Part shown: positions 53,390 through 64,000 of the stretch, in pieces | Layout: every line of letters begins with the position of its first letter | Numbering within the stretch: the first letter of the stretch is position 1 | Source of the DNA: Dechloromonas sp. H13 | GTDB taxonomy: Bacteria > Pseudomonadota > Gammaproteobacteria > Burkholderiales > Rhodocyclaceae | Direction: 5' to 3' | Length of the DNA: 64,000 bases | Assembly (NCBI RefSeq): GCF_009469615.1 | Contig: NZ_SSXX01000003.1 | Location: forward strand, 248,001-312,000 | Program-made: the position numbers and the translations under genes | The notes under the pieces: model-generated | The model's input: only the letters and a program-made list of their open reading frames with translations | Database searches by the model: none | Told to the model about the DNA's origin: nothing

Positions 53390-54270
53390 TCGTAGCCGAG
53401 GCTCTTAAGCAGGCGCTCGTCGTCGTTCCAGCCGGATTTTACCTTGACCCAGACTTCGAGATAGACCTTGCCGTCGAACAGCCGCTCCATGTCCTGGCGC
53501 GCCTCGGTGGCGATGCGCTTGAGCGACTCGCCGCCCTTGCCGATGACGATGGCCTTGTGGCTGTCGCGGTCGACGACGATGGCGGCGAAAATTCGGCGCA
53601 GGCTGCCCTCGACCTCGAAGCGTTCGATCTCGACGGTCGTCGCGTAGGGCAACTCGTCGCCGAGCAGGCGAAAGACCTTCTCGCGGATGTATTCGGCAGC
53701 AAGAAAACGCTCGCTCTTGTCGGTCAGGTCGTCCTCGGGGAACATCAGGCCGTCGTTGGGCAGATGCTTGCGTGCCTCGGCCAGCAGTTCGTCGGTCTGC
53801 CGCCCCTTGGTCGCGCTGATCGGGACGATGGCCGCGTAGTCGCGGTCGGCCGAAACCTTGGCGAGGAAAGGCAGCAGGTCGTTGCGTTCTTTGATCTGGT
53901 CGGTCTTGTTGACGACCAGGATGACCGGCCGATCCTTCGGCAGCAACCTGACCACCGCCTGGTCCTTGGCATCGAAGCGCCCGGCCTCGATCACGAAGAG
54001 CACCAGGTCGACATCGCTCAGGGTCTGCGTGACGCCGCGGTTCATCGCCCGGTTGAGGGCGTTGGAGAATTTGGTCTGGAAGCCCGGGGTGTCGACGAAA
54101 ACATACTGTGCGTCATCGTTGGTGACGATGCCGGTAATCCGGTGGCGGGTGGTCTGCGCCTTGCGCGAGACGATGCTGATCTTCTCGCCGACCAGCCGGT
54201 TGAGCAGAGTCGACTTGCCGACATTGGGGCGGCCGACGATGGCGATGTAGCCCGAACGGATCTTCTTCAT
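53386..54270 (-). CDS. era: GTPase Era
   Basis: A 294-residue Era. G1 is GRPNVGKST near 13-21, G3 DTPGF, G4 NKTD and the C-terminal KH domain with [12 protein letters not shown]. Era helps 16S rRNA maturation. It overlaps rnc by four bases (54267-54270) and recO by four, a classic translationally coupled chain. Confidence 0.97.
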   Translation of the reverse strand: MKKIRSGYIAIVGRPNVGKSTLLNRLVGEKISIVSRKAQTTRHRITGIVTNDDAQYVFVDTPGFQTKFSNALNRAMNRGVTQTLSDVDLVLFVIEAGRFDAKDQAVVRLLPKDRPVILVVNKTDQIKERNDLLPFLAKVSADRDYAAIVPISATKGRQTDELLAEARKHLPNDGLMFPEDDLTDKSERFLAAEYIREKVFRLLGDELPYATTVEIERFEVEGSLRRIFAAIVVDRDSHKAIVIGKGGESLKRIATEARQDMERLFDGKVYLEVWVKVKSGWNDDERLLKSLGYE

Positions 54271-54935
54271 GCCTTGAGTGCCTTCAGTGCGCTATCGGCA
54301 GCGGCCTGCTCGGCCAGACGACGGCTGGTACCCTGCCCGATGGTGCGCAGAGGCGGGTTGTCGAGTTCGCAGGCGACCGAAAAGCGCTGGTCGTGGGCGG
54401 CGCCGCTCGCGTCGACCAGCTGGTAGCGTGGCAGCGGCTTCTTCCGCCCCTGAAGCCATTCCTGCAAGCGCGTCTTGGCATCCTTTTCGACACGCCCCGG
54501 CGCCAGTTCGTCGAACAGCGGCAGATACAGGCGTGCGATCACCGCCTGCGCTGCTTCGAAGCCACCATCAAGATAGACCGCTCCGATCAGCGCTTCCACG
54601 CCGTCGGCAAGGATCGAAGGCCGCTGGCTGCCGCCACTTTTCAATTCACCCTCGCCCAAATGCAGGAAGTTGCCGAGGTTCAGCGCGGCCGCCAGGCGGT
54701 GCAGCGCATCCTGGCGGACGAGATTCGCCCGCAGGCGCGAAAGATCGCCTTCGGCAAGCGCCGGAAAACGCTTGTACAACGCCACCGCGATCACGCAGTT
54801 GAGCACGCCGTCGCCGATGAATTCCAGACGCTCGTTGTGGGGAACGCCGAAACTGCGGTGCGTGAGGGCAGTCTGCAGCAGGGTGCGGTCGGAAAAGGAG
54901 TACCCGAGCGCCGCCGTCAGCGTCGACAAGTTCAT
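54267..54935 (-). CDS. rnc: Ribonuclease III
   Basis: A 222-residue RNase III. The signature [13 protein letters not shown] has Gly where many family members have Ser, with the conserved [18 protein letters not shown] following. A double-stranded RNA-binding domain closes the protein ([20 protein letters not shown]). ATG 54935 is three bases after the DUF4845 stop. Confidence 0.96.
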   Translation of the reverse strand: MNLSTLTAALGYSFSDRTLLQTALTHRSFGVPHNERLEFIGDGVLNCVIAVALYKRFPALAEGDLSRLRANLVRQDALHRLAAALNLGNFLHLGEGELKSGGSQRPSILADGVEALIGAVYLDGGFEAAQAVIARLYLPLFDELAPGRVEKDAKTRLQEWLQGRKKPLPRYQLVDASGAAHDQRFSVACELDNPPLRTIGQGTSRRLAEQAAADSALKALKA

Positions 54936-54938
54936 CCC

Positions 54939-55292
54939 TCAGTGTTCGGCGGTGGAGCCCTTGTAGTTGATGATCAGACTGACGTTGGCGAACAGCGGAA
55001 TGCGCTTGTCGTAGTCGAACGACGCGACGATCTTGCCGCCTTCCTTGGAGATGTCGAGTTGCTCGCCCTTGAAGTCGAGGCTGTCGATATTGGCGAAATT
55101 GTCGAAGGTCCTGCGCACGTCGGCGACCGTGGCTTCCGGCCCGACCTTGTTGACCGTGGCCTTGGCATCCTTGAGAATCTTGTAGTACTCGATTGTCGTC
55201 GGCGCCACCTTCATGCCCAGAACGGCGACCAGGGTGATGATGACGCCCCAGAAAATAAGCCCGGACAGGGCCACGCCACGCTGATACTTCAT
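54939..55292 (-). CDS. DUF4845 membrane protein
   Basis: A 117-residue protein with an N-terminal membrane helix (LSGLIFWGVIITLVAVLGM) and a periplasmic DUF4845 domain (PTTIEYYKILKDAKATVNKV). It is found between lepB and rnc in many betaproteobacteria; its exact function is unknown. It is in the lepA-lepB-rnc-era-recO operon. Confidence 0.9.
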   Translation of the reverse strand: MKYQRGVALSGLIFWGVIITLVAVLGMKVAPTTIEYYKILKDAKATVNKVGPEATVADVRRTFDNFANIDSLDFKGEQLDISKEGGKIVASFDYDKRIPLFANVSLIINYKGSTAEH

Positions 55293-55302
55293 TTGTTTCT
55301 CC

Positions 55303-57033
55303 TTAATTGAAGGAACCTATCCGAGATAGATCGAGACCTTTGGGGGGAATGAGGGAATACATGTGGAACCAGATGAAAACCGCTTTTCCGACGATATTTT
55401 CATCGGGCACGAACCCCCAGAAGCGACTGTCGCGGCTGTTGTCGCGATTGTCGCCCATCAGGAAATAATGTCCCGGCGGAACCGTGCATATGACACCGGC
55501 AGCATTGTAGGTGCAATTTTCGCGGTAGGGAAATCGCGTCGCGTCGGGAATGAAGGCTGGCGCATCGCCATCGTTCAGGAAGCGGTGCTCGACCTTGCCC
55601 ATCCTGCCGACATATTGTTCCGAATAGTACAGGCGCTCCGGATGGTGGTAATCGAAAATCCGCGTCGCCTCGACAGGCTGGCCGTTGATGCTGAGCTGCT
55701 TGTTCTGGTAGGCAATCGTGTCACCCGGCAGGCCGACGACGCGCTTGATGTAGTCGAACGACGGGTCTTCCGGGTAACGGAAAACCATGACGTCGCCGCG
55801 CTGAGGAGAATTGATGCTGATGATCTTCTTGTTGATCACCGGCAGGCGAATGCCGTAGGTAAACTTGTTGACCAGGATGAAATCGCCCACTTCCAGGGTC
55901 GGAAGCATGGAACCTGACGGAATTTTGAACGGTTCGAACAGGAACGACCGCAGAACGAAGACGATCAGGATGACCGGGAAGAAGCTGGCGCCCCACTCCA
56001 CCCACAGCGGCTCCTTGGCATTCTCGACTTCCGCGGGCAGTTGTGCATCCGAACTGGCGGTCGCCGCATTTGCGCCGGACCCCGAGGAGTCGCCTTGGGC
56101 AAACTTGGCCCAGGCGGATGACGGATTGCGGATTTCTTCGAATCCCTTGCGGGCCACTTCCTCCACATCCCTGGCGTTGAATTCCTTCTTGCCGTTGATG
56201 AAGCCTGACATCAGCAGGCGATCGCAGAGCAGATTGATGCGCCAGGAAATGCCGCCGGCTGCCTTGTATATCGCCCGGAAGCAGTCCGCGGTAAATGTGG
56301 GCGAGCCGCTGGCGCCGGCGCATTTGAGCCGGTGCTCGATATAGCCGTGCGTCTCGTCCTCGTCCATGGGGTCGATGTGGCATGTTGCGACGATCCGTTG
56401 CCGGAATTGCGCCATCTTCATGCTTTTCAGCGTATCCCTGAATTCTGGCTGGCCGACAAGGAATATCCGCAACAGCGCCTGGTTGCCGAACAGCGAATTC
56501 GACAGAACGCGCAATTCCTCCAAGGCCTTGGAAGTCAGATTCTGCGCTTCATCGACAATCAGCACGCAGCGCTTGCCTTTGCTGGTCATGCCGATCAGGA
56601 AGGCTTCGATCGCCAGCTGGACGTCGGATTTCGCTTCGCTCTTGGCGCGGATGCCGAAAGCGGCACCGACCTGATGCAGGATGTCGTAGGCGTCGCTGCG
56701 ATCGCTCACCAGATGACCGACGATCACGTTTTCGGGGTCCAGGCTGTCGAGCATCCGGCGGACGATCGTCGTCTTGCCGACGCCGAATTCGCCGGTGATG
56801 ATGACGAACCCTTCGTTCTGCTGCATGCCGTACTCGAGATACGCCGCGGCGCGCTGATGCTGCTCGCTGGGGAAATAGAACTTCGGATCCGGGCTAAGCT
56901 GGAAGGGTTTGCTGGTCAGGCCGTAGAACGACGCATACTTGCGCTCGCGCAATTTCCGGAATTTCAGCACGTCGACCGCGTAAAGCACGCCGGTCACCAC
57001 CGTCAGCACCAGCAGGATCAGGGCAAAATTCAT
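55303..57033 (-). CDS. lepB: Signal peptidase I with an AAA ATPase inserted in its cytoplasmic loop
   Basis: A 576-residue fusion. Residues 1-25 are the LepB first membrane helix (MNFALILLVLTVVTGVLYAV). Residues about 33-320 are an ExeA/XrtA-system-type AAA ATPase: FYGLTSKPFQLSPDPKFYF, Walker A GEFGVGKTT at 81-89, Walker B VLIVDEAQN at 157-165. Residues 340-576 are signal peptidase I again: WVEWGASFFPVILIVFVLRS, catalytic Ser375 in IPSGSMLPT, Lys430 in YIKRVVGLPGD and GDNRDNSRDSRFWG. The start ATG 57033 follows GAGGG. Signal peptidase I removes signal peptides; the ATPase insert is unprecedented to my knowledge. Confidence 0.93.
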   Translation of the reverse strand: MNFALILLVLTVVTGVLYAVDVLKFRKLRERKYASFYGLTSKPFQLSPDPKFYFPSEQHQRAAAYLEYGMQQNEGFVIITGEFGVGKTTIVRRMLDSLDPENVIVGHLVSDRSDAYDILHQVGAAFGIRAKSEAKSDVQLAIEAFLIGMTSKGKRCVLIVDEAQNLTSKALEELRVLSNSLFGNQALLRIFLVGQPEFRDTLKSMKMAQFRQRIVATCHIDPMDEDETHGYIEHRLKCAGASGSPTFTADCFRAIYKAAGGISWRINLLCDRLLMSGFINGKKEFNARDVEEVARKGFEEIRNPSSAWAKFAQGDSSGSGANAATASSDAQLPAEVENAKEPLWVEWGASFFPVILIVFVLRSFLFEPFKIPSGSMLPTLEVGDFILVNKFTYGIRLPVINKKIISINSPQRGDVMVFRYPEDPSFDYIKRVVGLPGDTIAYQNKQLSINGQPVEATRIFDYHHPERLYYSEQYVGRMGKVEHRFLNDGDAPAFIPDATRFPYRENCTYNAAGVICTVPPGHYFLMGDNRDNSRDSRFWGFVPDENIVGKAVFIWFHMYSLIPPKGLDLSRIGSFN

Positions 57034-57043
57034 TGTCGGACCC

Positions 57044-58834
<1,791 letters not shown>

Positions 58835-58844
58835 TGCTGCTAGT

Positions 58845-58871
58845 AAAAAAGGGCGCTGTTCCGGCGCCCTT
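58845..58871 (-). terminator. Rho-independent terminator
   Basis: On the minus strand AAGGGCGC and GCGCCCTT form an eight-base-pair stem followed by TTTTT. It lies after the glutaredoxin-like gene and just before lepA, so it separates the rpoE-mucD transcript from the lepA operon. Confidence 0.85.
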
Positions 58872-58894
58872 AACTGTTCAAAAGACCCTGAATT

Positions 58895-59143
58895 TTAGCG
58901 GATTCCAGCCAAATATTCACGGACTTTAGGCGCGTCGAGGAAGTAATGACAGAGTTCCATGTCGTCGTGCAGGAGTACGGGCACGAGTTCGTCGTACTTC
59001 GCCTCGAGCTCCGGGTCGGCGTCGACATCGACGACGCGCAGCGCGACCCCGAATTCCGCCGCCAGCGGCGCTGCCGCCACCTCCATGTCGTGACAGAGGT
59101 GGCAGTAGCTACGGCTGAGCAGGGTCAATTCAATTGCCGCCAT
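58895..59143 (-). CDS. Glutaredoxin-like protein (DUF836)
   Basis: An 82-residue thioredoxin-fold protein with the CxxC motif in YCHLCHDMEV and a cis-Pro-like VPVLLHDD. It matches the small glutaredoxin-like family found beside mucD in betaproteobacteria. Its ATG overlaps the mucD end by 14 bases. Confidence 0.9.
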   Translation of the reverse strand: MAAIELTLLSRSYCHLCHDMEVAAAPLAAEFGVALRVVDVDADPELEAKYDELVPVLLHDDMELCHYFLDAPKVREYLAGIR

Positions 59144-60551
59144 TGAGCCCCTTGATGGTCACGAAGGTCTGGATTTCGCCACGCCGGATCAGCAGGGTGA
59201 CATTGCTGCCCTTCTCAAACTGGCCCAACAGCTTGTTGAACTGATCGACGGTCCTGATTTCGGTCGTTGCTCCTTTGCTGATCAGGGCGATGATGATGTC
59301 GCCGGGACGCAGGTCGGCGCGTGCGCCGGTGCCACGGACATCCTCGATCAGCAGCCCGGACGACATTTTGAGCGTGTTCTTCTGCTCGGCGGTCAGTTCG
59401 CTGACCACCAGCCCGAGCCGATTGGCCTGCTGCTCGGCCGGCTTGGCGCCGCGACCGGGGCGACTGGCCGCTGTCTTCTCGTCCGGCATTTCGCCCACCG
59501 TCACGGCAATATCGCGCGTCGCGCCCTTGCGCCAGACCTGGACCGTCGACCGGGTGCCCGGCTTGGTCGCGGCGACCAGACGCGGCAGATCGGCGGAAGT
59601 GTTGATCGCCTTGCCTTCGAATTTGAGGATGACATCACCGGGTTCCAGGCCGGCTTTCTCTGCCGGACCACCCTTCTCCACGGCATTGACGACGGCGCCC
59701 ATTGGCTTGCTCAGACCCAGCGACTCGGCCAGTTCCTTGCTGACTTCCTGGATGACGACACCGAGGCGGCCGCGACTGACCTTGCCGGAAGCGCGCAGCT
59801 GATTCTGGATGTCCATTGCGACGTCGATCGGGATGGCGAAGGAAACCCCCATGTAGCCGCCGCTGCGGCTGTAGATCTGGGAATTGATGCCGACCACCTC
59901 GCCGCGCATGTTGAACAGCGGCCCGCCCGAGTTGCCGGGGTTGATCGCGACGTCGGTCTGGATGAACGGGACGTAGTTTTCCTGCGGCAGCGAGCGCCCC
60001 TTGGCGGAAACGATGCCGGCGGTGACCGAATTGTCGAAGCCGAACGGCGAGCCGATGGCGACCACCCACTCGCCGACCTTCAGCTGTGCCGGTTCGCCCA
60101 GCTTGACGACAGGCAGCCCGGTCGCCTCGATCCGGATCAGCGCCACATCGGTACGCTTGTCAGCGCCGATGATTTTTGCCTTGAATTCACGCTTGTCCGT
60201 CAGGCGGACGGTGACTTCGTCGGCGCCGTCCACGACGTGGGCGTTGGTCAGGATGTAACCGTCGCCGCTGATGATGAAACCGGAACCGAGCGACTTGTTC
60301 TCGAACTCGCGGGGTGCCGCGCCGCCCGGCGGACGCGGGATGAAACGCTTGAAGAACTCGAAGGCCGGGTCGTTCTCGTCGAACGGGAAAGGCATTCCCG
60401 GATTGCTGCGGGTCACCTGGGTGGTGCTGATATTGACCACGGCCGGTCCCTGCTTTTCCGCGAGTTCGGTGAAGTCCGGCAGGCCGCGCGACTGGGCGGC
60501 GGCCAGCGAAGAAAGAAAAAGGAACGAAAAGAGAGCCAAAAAGCGTTTCAT
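59130..60551 (-). CDS. mucD: Do-family periplasmic serine protease (MucD/DegQ)
   Basis: A 473-residue protease with signal peptide MKRFLALFSFLFLSSLAAAQ. The catalytic triad is His105 (TNAHVVD), Asp135 (TDVALI) and Ser208 (GNSGGP), followed by two PDZ domains. ATG 60551 follows AGGAGG nine bases away; ATG 60557 is a close alternative. It degrades misfolded envelope proteins and sits in the sigma-E operon. Confidence 0.95.
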   Translation of the reverse strand: MKRFLALFSFLFLSSLAAAQSRGLPDFTELAEKQGPAVVNISTTQVTRSNPGMPFPFDENDPAFEFFKRFIPRPPGGAAPREFENKSLGSGFIISGDGYILTNAHVVDGADEVTVRLTDKREFKAKIIGADKRTDVALIRIEATGLPVVKLGEPAQLKVGEWVVAIGSPFGFDNSVTAGIVSAKGRSLPQENYVPFIQTDVAINPGNSGGPLFNMRGEVVGINSQIYSRSGGYMGVSFAIPIDVAMDIQNQLRASGKVSRGRLGVVIQEVSKELAESLGLSKPMGAVVNAVEKGGPAEKAGLEPGDVILKFEGKAINTSADLPRLVAATKPGTRSTVQVWRKGATRDIAVTVGEMPDEKTAASRPGRGAKPAEQQANRLGLVVSELTAEQKNTLKMSSGLLIEDVRGTGARADLRPGDIIIALISKGATTEIRTVDQFNKLLGQFEKGSNVTLLIRRGEIQTFVTIKGLNGGN

Positions 60552-60573
60552 CGGCATCTACCTCCTGAATTGC

Positions 60574-61023
60574 TTAAGACGAATGAGACACGATATGGGG
60601 GTGGAAGGCCGGATCATCAACCCGGCGGGCGGCCTGGCGACGAACGTACAGGAACGCCATAACGAGGCCGGCGACGGCGCCTATCATCGCACCCGGGTCG
60701 CCGCCCAACGGCATCCCGAGCACGGCGCCGGCGATGGTTGCGGTCAACGGCAGAATATAGGCCAGATTGGCGCTCTTCCGGAGGCTGCCCGCGGCCACGG
60801 CGACTGTCACCTGGTCGCCGACCCGGGCCCCGACGTCGTTGGCTACGCGATAGTGCCGTGGGCCGCTGCAGAACATCTGGGTGAGCTGCTGGCCGCCGCA
60901 ACCGCCCTTCTCGTGGCAACGCCCGCAACCGCCCTGCTCGACTTCGACCAGCGCGCTGTCGCCGTCGAGTTCGCGGACGATCGCGCGAACCGTGCTTTGT
61001 TGCTCAGTATTCATGATCACCAC
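60574..61023 (-). CDS. rseC: RseC/MucC-family protein
   Basis: A 149-residue inner-membrane protein. A cytoplasmic N-terminal part with a Cys cluster (CGRCHEKGGCGG and MFCSG) precedes two membrane helices (LAYILPLTATIAGAVLGMPL and GAMIGAVAGLVMAFLYV). RseC/MucC modulates sigma-E signalling. Its start lies inside the end of rpoE (seven-base overlap), so no anti-sigma gene separates them. Confidence 0.93.
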   Translation of the reverse strand: MVIMNTEQQSTVRAIVRELDGDSALVEVEQGGCGRCHEKGGCGGQQLTQMFCSGPRHYRVANDVGARVGDQVTVAVAAGSLRKSANLAYILPLTATIAGAVLGMPLGGDPGAMIGAVAGLVMAFLYVRRQAARRVDDPAFHPHIVSHSS

Positions 61024-61616
61024 CGGCGATCGGGCGCAATGTCGAGCAAGGGGCGCAATTTCAGCGCGACAGCCTCGCGGGCGCGAAAAATCCGGGAACG
61101 GACCGTGCCGATCGGGCAGTCCATCATGCTGGCGATTTCTTCGTAGGACAGCCCCTCGATTTCGCGCAGGACGATCGCCGTCCGCAGCTCCTCGGGCAAG
61201 GCATCCATCGCCGCATTCACGGTTTCGCCGATCTGCTTGGACAGCAGCAGGCTTTCCGGGGTGTTGATGTCGCGCAACTGATCGGCGGATTCGAAGGTTT
61301 CCGCCTCCTCGCTGTCGAATTCGGTGGATGTCGGCGCCCGCCGGCCCTGCGCCACCAGGTAGTTCTTGGCCGTATTGATGCCGATCCGGTACAGCCAGGT
61401 GTAGAACGCGCTGTCGCCGCGAAATGACGGCAATGCCCGGTAGGCCTTGATGAAGGCCTCCTGCGAAACGTCCTCGACCTCGGCCGGATCGCGGATGAAG
61501 CGCGACAGCAGGCGTCCCAGTTTGCGCTGGTATTTGCTCACCAACTGGTCGAAGGCGTGTTGATCGCCGCCTTGCGCCCGTTCGACCAGTGCCTGGTCGA
61601 TTTCGCGCTCGCTCAT
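61017..61616 (-). CDS. rpoE: RNA polymerase sigma-E factor
   Basis: A 199-residue ECF sigma factor. Region 2 is QHAFDQLVSKYQRKLGRLLSRF and VEDVSQEAFIKAYRALPSF; region 4 is IVLREIEGLSYEEIASMMDCPIG. It controls the envelope-stress genes beside it. It is divergent from nadB. No rseA or rseB is between it and rseC. Confidence 0.96.
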   Translation of the reverse strand: MSEREIDQALVERAQGGDQHAFDQLVSKYQRKLGRLLSRFIRDPAEVEDVSQEAFIKAYRALPSFRGDSAFYTWLYRIGINTAKNYLVAQGRRAPTSTEFDSEEAETFESADQLRDINTPESLLLSKQIGETVNAAMDALPEELRTAIVLREIEGLSYEEIASMMDCPIGTVRSRIFRAREAVALKLRPLLDIAPDRRW

Positions 61617-61790
61617 GGCCTCTGAATTCTCCCTTGGGGACTCTCGTTAGTCTCGTTGTCAGACGGAGTATAGCCTAGCCGATTTGCCCGGGTAGTGCGT
61701 AATTGCCCTTAATTGTGACCATGTGTGACGGTCCGCAACGCCGCTCGCGTGCTATATTTCCGCCAAAAAACACCCTGATCGAGAACAGCC

Positions 61791-63368
61791 GTGCAGAATT
61801 TCGACGTCCTTATCATCGGCAGCGGCCTCGCCGGCCAGTCGGCTGCCCTGCGGCTCGCCCGTCACTGCCGCGTGGCGCTGGTCAGCAAGCGCGCCCTCGA
61901 GGACTCCGCCTCGGGCTGGGCGCAGGGCGGCATTGCCGCCGTACTCGACAGCCGCGATTCGATCGAGGCGCATATCCGCGACACGCAGGTCGCCGGCGCC
62001 TGGCTCAACGACGAGAAGGCGACGCGCTTCGTCGTCGAAAACGGCCGTCGCGCCATCGAATGGCTGATCGAGCAGGGGGTTCCCTTCACCAAGGATGAAT
62101 CGGGTTACCACCTGACCCGCGAAGGCGGGCACAGCGCCCGCCGCGTGATCCACGTCGCCGACGCGACCGGTGCCTCGGTTCAGGAAACCCTGACGCAAAA
62201 GGTGCGGGCGACGCCCAACATCGCGGTATTCGAAAGCCATATCGCCATCGACCTGATTACCGGCGCCAAACTGGGCACTGGCGAGAACCGCTGTTTCGGC
62301 GCCTACGTGCTCGATAGCCGCAACGGCGAGGTCGTCACCATCGGCGCCGCCAACACGCTGATCGCGACCGGCGGCGCCGGCAAGGTCTATCTGTACACGA
62401 CGAATCCCGACACCTCCACCGGCGACGGAATCGCCATGGCCTGGCGGGCTGGTTGCCGGGTCGCCAACATGGAATTCATCCAGTTCCACCCGACCTGCCT
62501 GTATCACCCGCAGGCCAAGTCGTTCCTGATTTCGGAAGCGGTGCGCGGCGAAGGCGGCCTGCTCCGCCTGCCCGACGGCACGCGATTCATGCCCGAGCAT
62601 GACGAACGGGCGGAACTGGCGCCGCGCGACATCGTCGCCCGCGCCATCGACTTCGAAATGAAGAAACGCGGCCTCGACTGCGTGTTCCTGGACATCTCGC
62701 ACAAGGGCGAGGCCTTCATCCGGCAGCATTTCCCGAACATCCATGCCCGCTGCCTGGAACTGGGCATCGACATCGCCAGCGAACCGATTCCGGTGGTGCC
62801 GGCCGCCCACTACACCTGCGGCGGCATCGTCAGCGACCTGCATGGCCGCACCGACGTGCCCGGTCTCTACGTCGCCGGCGAGGCCTCGTGCACCGGCCTG
62901 CACGGCGCCAACCGCCTGGCTTCCAACTCGCTCCTCGAATGCCTGGTTTTCGCGGAAGCTGCGGTCAACGACATTCTCGGCGGCAAATCCGCTCCCCTGC
63001 CCCGCCTGCCGCAATGGGACGAAAGCCGCGTCACCGATGCCGACGAGGAAGTCGTCATTTCCCATAACTGGGATGAACTGCGGCGCTTCATGTGGGACTA
63101 CGTCGGCATCGTCCGCACCACCAAACGGCTCAAGCGGGCACAGCATCGGATTCGCCTGTTGATGCGGGAAATTGAGGAGTTTTACGCCAACTTCCGCGTC
63201 AGTCACGACCTGATCGAACTGCGTAACCTGGTTGTCACGGCCGATCTCATCGTCCGCTGCGCCATGCAACGCAAGGAAAGTCGCGGCCTTCATTTTTCCC
63301 GCGATTTCCCGGAGATGGCGGACAAGCCGCGCAACACCGTCCTCAGGCGTCGCCGGCCGGTACGCTGA
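61791..63368 (+). CDS. nadB: L-aspartate oxidase
   Basis: A 525-residue flavoenzyme starting at GTG 61791. The FAD Rossmann motif [19 protein letters not shown] opens it, with [22 protein letters not shown] and the substrate-binding HYTCGGI and [15 protein letters not shown] motifs. It makes iminoaspartate for NAD synthesis. It lies opposite rpoE, a common betaproteobacterial arrangement. Confidence 0.96.
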   Translation: MQNFDVLIIGSGLAGQSAALRLARHCRVALVSKRALEDSASGWAQGGIAAVLDSRDSIEAHIRDTQVAGAWLNDEKATRFVVENGRRAIEWLIEQGVPFTKDESGYHLTREGGHSARRVIHVADATGASVQETLTQKVRATPNIAVFESHIAIDLITGAKLGTGENRCFGAYVLDSRNGEVVTIGAANTLIATGGAGKVYLYTTNPDTSTGDGIAMAWRAGCRVANMEFIQFHPTCLYHPQAKSFLISEAVRGEGGLLRLPDGTRFMPEHDERAELAPRDIVARAIDFEMKKRGLDCVFLDISHKGEAFIRQHFPNIHARCLELGIDIASEPIPVVPAAHYTCGGIVSDLHGRTDVPGLYVAGEASCTGLHGANRLASNSLLECLVFAEAAVNDILGGKSAPLPRLPQWDESRVTDADEEVVISHNWDELRRFMWDYVGIVRTTKRLKRAQHRIRLLMREIEEFYANFRVSHDLIELRNLVVTADLIVRCAMQRKESRGLHFSRDFPEMADKPRNTVLRRRRPVR

Positions 63369-63780
63369 AATCCGCCCGCCAGCGCAGGAAGACACGCAGG
63401 CGCCGGAAATCTTCAGGTTTCATCGAGTCGACCGCAACGATCAGCGGATGCGTTCGCCCATCCTGCGTTTTTAGGCGAACCACCGTCAGCCAGGGATGGA
63501 CCGTTGCGCCCGGCAGTGGCGCGGCCTCGATGAACTCGGCATGGCCGGCCGGCGCAACGAGAATATGTCCCGTCTGCTCCAGCCTGAGCGCCTGCAGCGC
63601 CGGCTCAAGACGCCGCCAGGCAAGACCGGCGGCGACTGCGATGAAGAACAGAGCGCCGCTGCGGGTAAGCGCCGGCCAGGGCAAAAAAAGTATCACCAGG
63701 CCGGCCAGCAAGGCGATCGAAACGAGCGCAACACCCAGAAAGCGCGAACGGTGCAGTCCGATCTCGATCGGCAACTGCAC
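63343..63780 (-). CDS. YgfX-like membrane protein
   Basis: A 145-residue protein starting at GTG 63780 after AGGAA. Two membrane helices are at the N-terminus ([22 protein letters not shown] and [14 protein letters not shown]), followed by a soluble part ending with [11 protein letters not shown], typical of YgfX. It overlaps the end of nadB, convergent with it, by 26 bases. The name is based on topology and position. Confidence 0.75.
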   Translation of the reverse strand: MQLPIEIGLHRSRFLGVALVSIALLAGLVILFLPWPALTRSGALFFIAVAAGLAWRRLEPALQALRLEQTGHILVAPAGHAEFIEAAPLPGATVHPWLTVVRLKTQDGRTHPLIVAVDSMKPEDFRRLRVFLRWRADFSVPAGDA

Positions 63781-63809
63781 CGTTCAATTCCTGGCGGAAA
63801 CGCGGTGGT

Positions 63810-64000
63810 CTAGACGCGCTTGAAGACCAGCGAGCCGTTGGTCCCGCCAAAGCCGAAGTTGTTCTTCAGCGCGAACTCGATCTTCATCGGCCGCGCCGCG
63901 TTGGCGCAGTAGTCCAGGTCGCATTCCGGATCCTGGTTGAAGATGTTGATGGTCGGCGGCGAAATCTGGTGATGGAGGGCCAGCACGGTGAACAGCGACT
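63810..64000 (-). CDS. fabF: 3-oxoacyl-ACP synthase II (partial, C-terminus)
   Basis: The last 63 codons of FabF are present, ending at TAG 63810. The C-terminal signature KNNFGFGGTNGSLVFKRV is the typical end of the enzyme, with HHQISPPTINIF upstream. FabF extends acyl-ACP in fatty-acid synthesis. The gene continues past the window edge. Confidence 0.95.
   Translation of the reverse strand, partial: SLFTVLALHHQISPPTINIFNQDPECDLDYCANAARPMKIEFALKNNFGFGGTNGSLVFKRV

Noticed and set aside
61752..63395. 547-codon minus-strand frame opposite nadB
   Set aside because: nadB has all flavin and substrate motifs; the other frame shows none.

Overview
The right-hand 11.3 kb (about 52.66-64.0 kb) is a conserved proteobacterial core block: recO, era, rnc, a DUF4845 gene, lepB, lepA, a glutaredoxin-like gene, mucD/degQ, rseC and rpoE on the minus strand, divergent nadB, then a YgfX-like gene and the end of fabF. 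The gene order, high G+C and protein sequences point to a betaproteobacterium, most likely in the Rhodocyclales (Dechloromonas/Azonexus-like). That placement is inferred from gene order and was not tested by a search.

Everything from base 1 to about 52.6 kb is accessory DNA. It ends at a DUF4102-type tyrosine integrase (51.2-52.5 kb) lying against the 3' end of recO, so it looks like a large genomic island. The left end is outside the window. No tRNA, rRNA, CRISPR array or transposase was found.

Island layout from the left. (1) 0-3.2 kb: end of a DUF2779-like gene, a WYL regulator and two unrecognised genes, one clearly A+T-rich. (2) 3.3-12.7 kb: two NADAR-family genes, a double AAA+ ATPase, a lipoprotein/periplasmic pair, several unknowns and a sirtuin gene. 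Seven copies of a 17-bp palindrome (RCGACR-N5-YGTCGC) lie in the intergenic gaps of this region, mostly 48-115 bp upstream of start codons, and appear to tie it into one regulon. (3) 12.8-17.7 kb: a phosphatase-ADP-ribosylglycohydrolase fusion, a NERD-nuclease/SF1-helicase fusion and a VWA protein. (4) 17.9-22.6 kb: a phage/ICE-like module with a family A DNA polymerase, AlpA, a DUF5681-like protein and a winged-helix protein behind twin palindromes. (5) 22.8-44.7 kb: stacked defence genes: HNH nuclease-McrC-McrB; an AAA ATPase with a DUF4276 (TOPRIM-like) partner; a type IIG-like methylase with a KAP/archaeal-type ATPase; an SNF2 helicase with a very large DUF1998 helicase carrying a C-terminal nuclease-like domain (DISARM-like); and a divergent WYL regulator. 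(6) 44.7-50.8 kb: small ICE-type genes, an ankyrin membrane protein and a PcfJ-like protein. Four copies of a structured leader element sit here, three of them directly in front of genes and one before a terminator. (7) 50.8-52.6 kb: the integrase operon, preceded by tandem 12-13-bp repeats.

The most unusual items are the NADAR/sirtuin/AAA+ regulon with its seven operators, a core-genome lepB whose cytoplasmic loop carries an inserted ExeA/XrtA-type AAA ATPase, the repeated leader RNA-like element, and the DISARM-like locus with a helicase-DUF1998-nuclease fusion.
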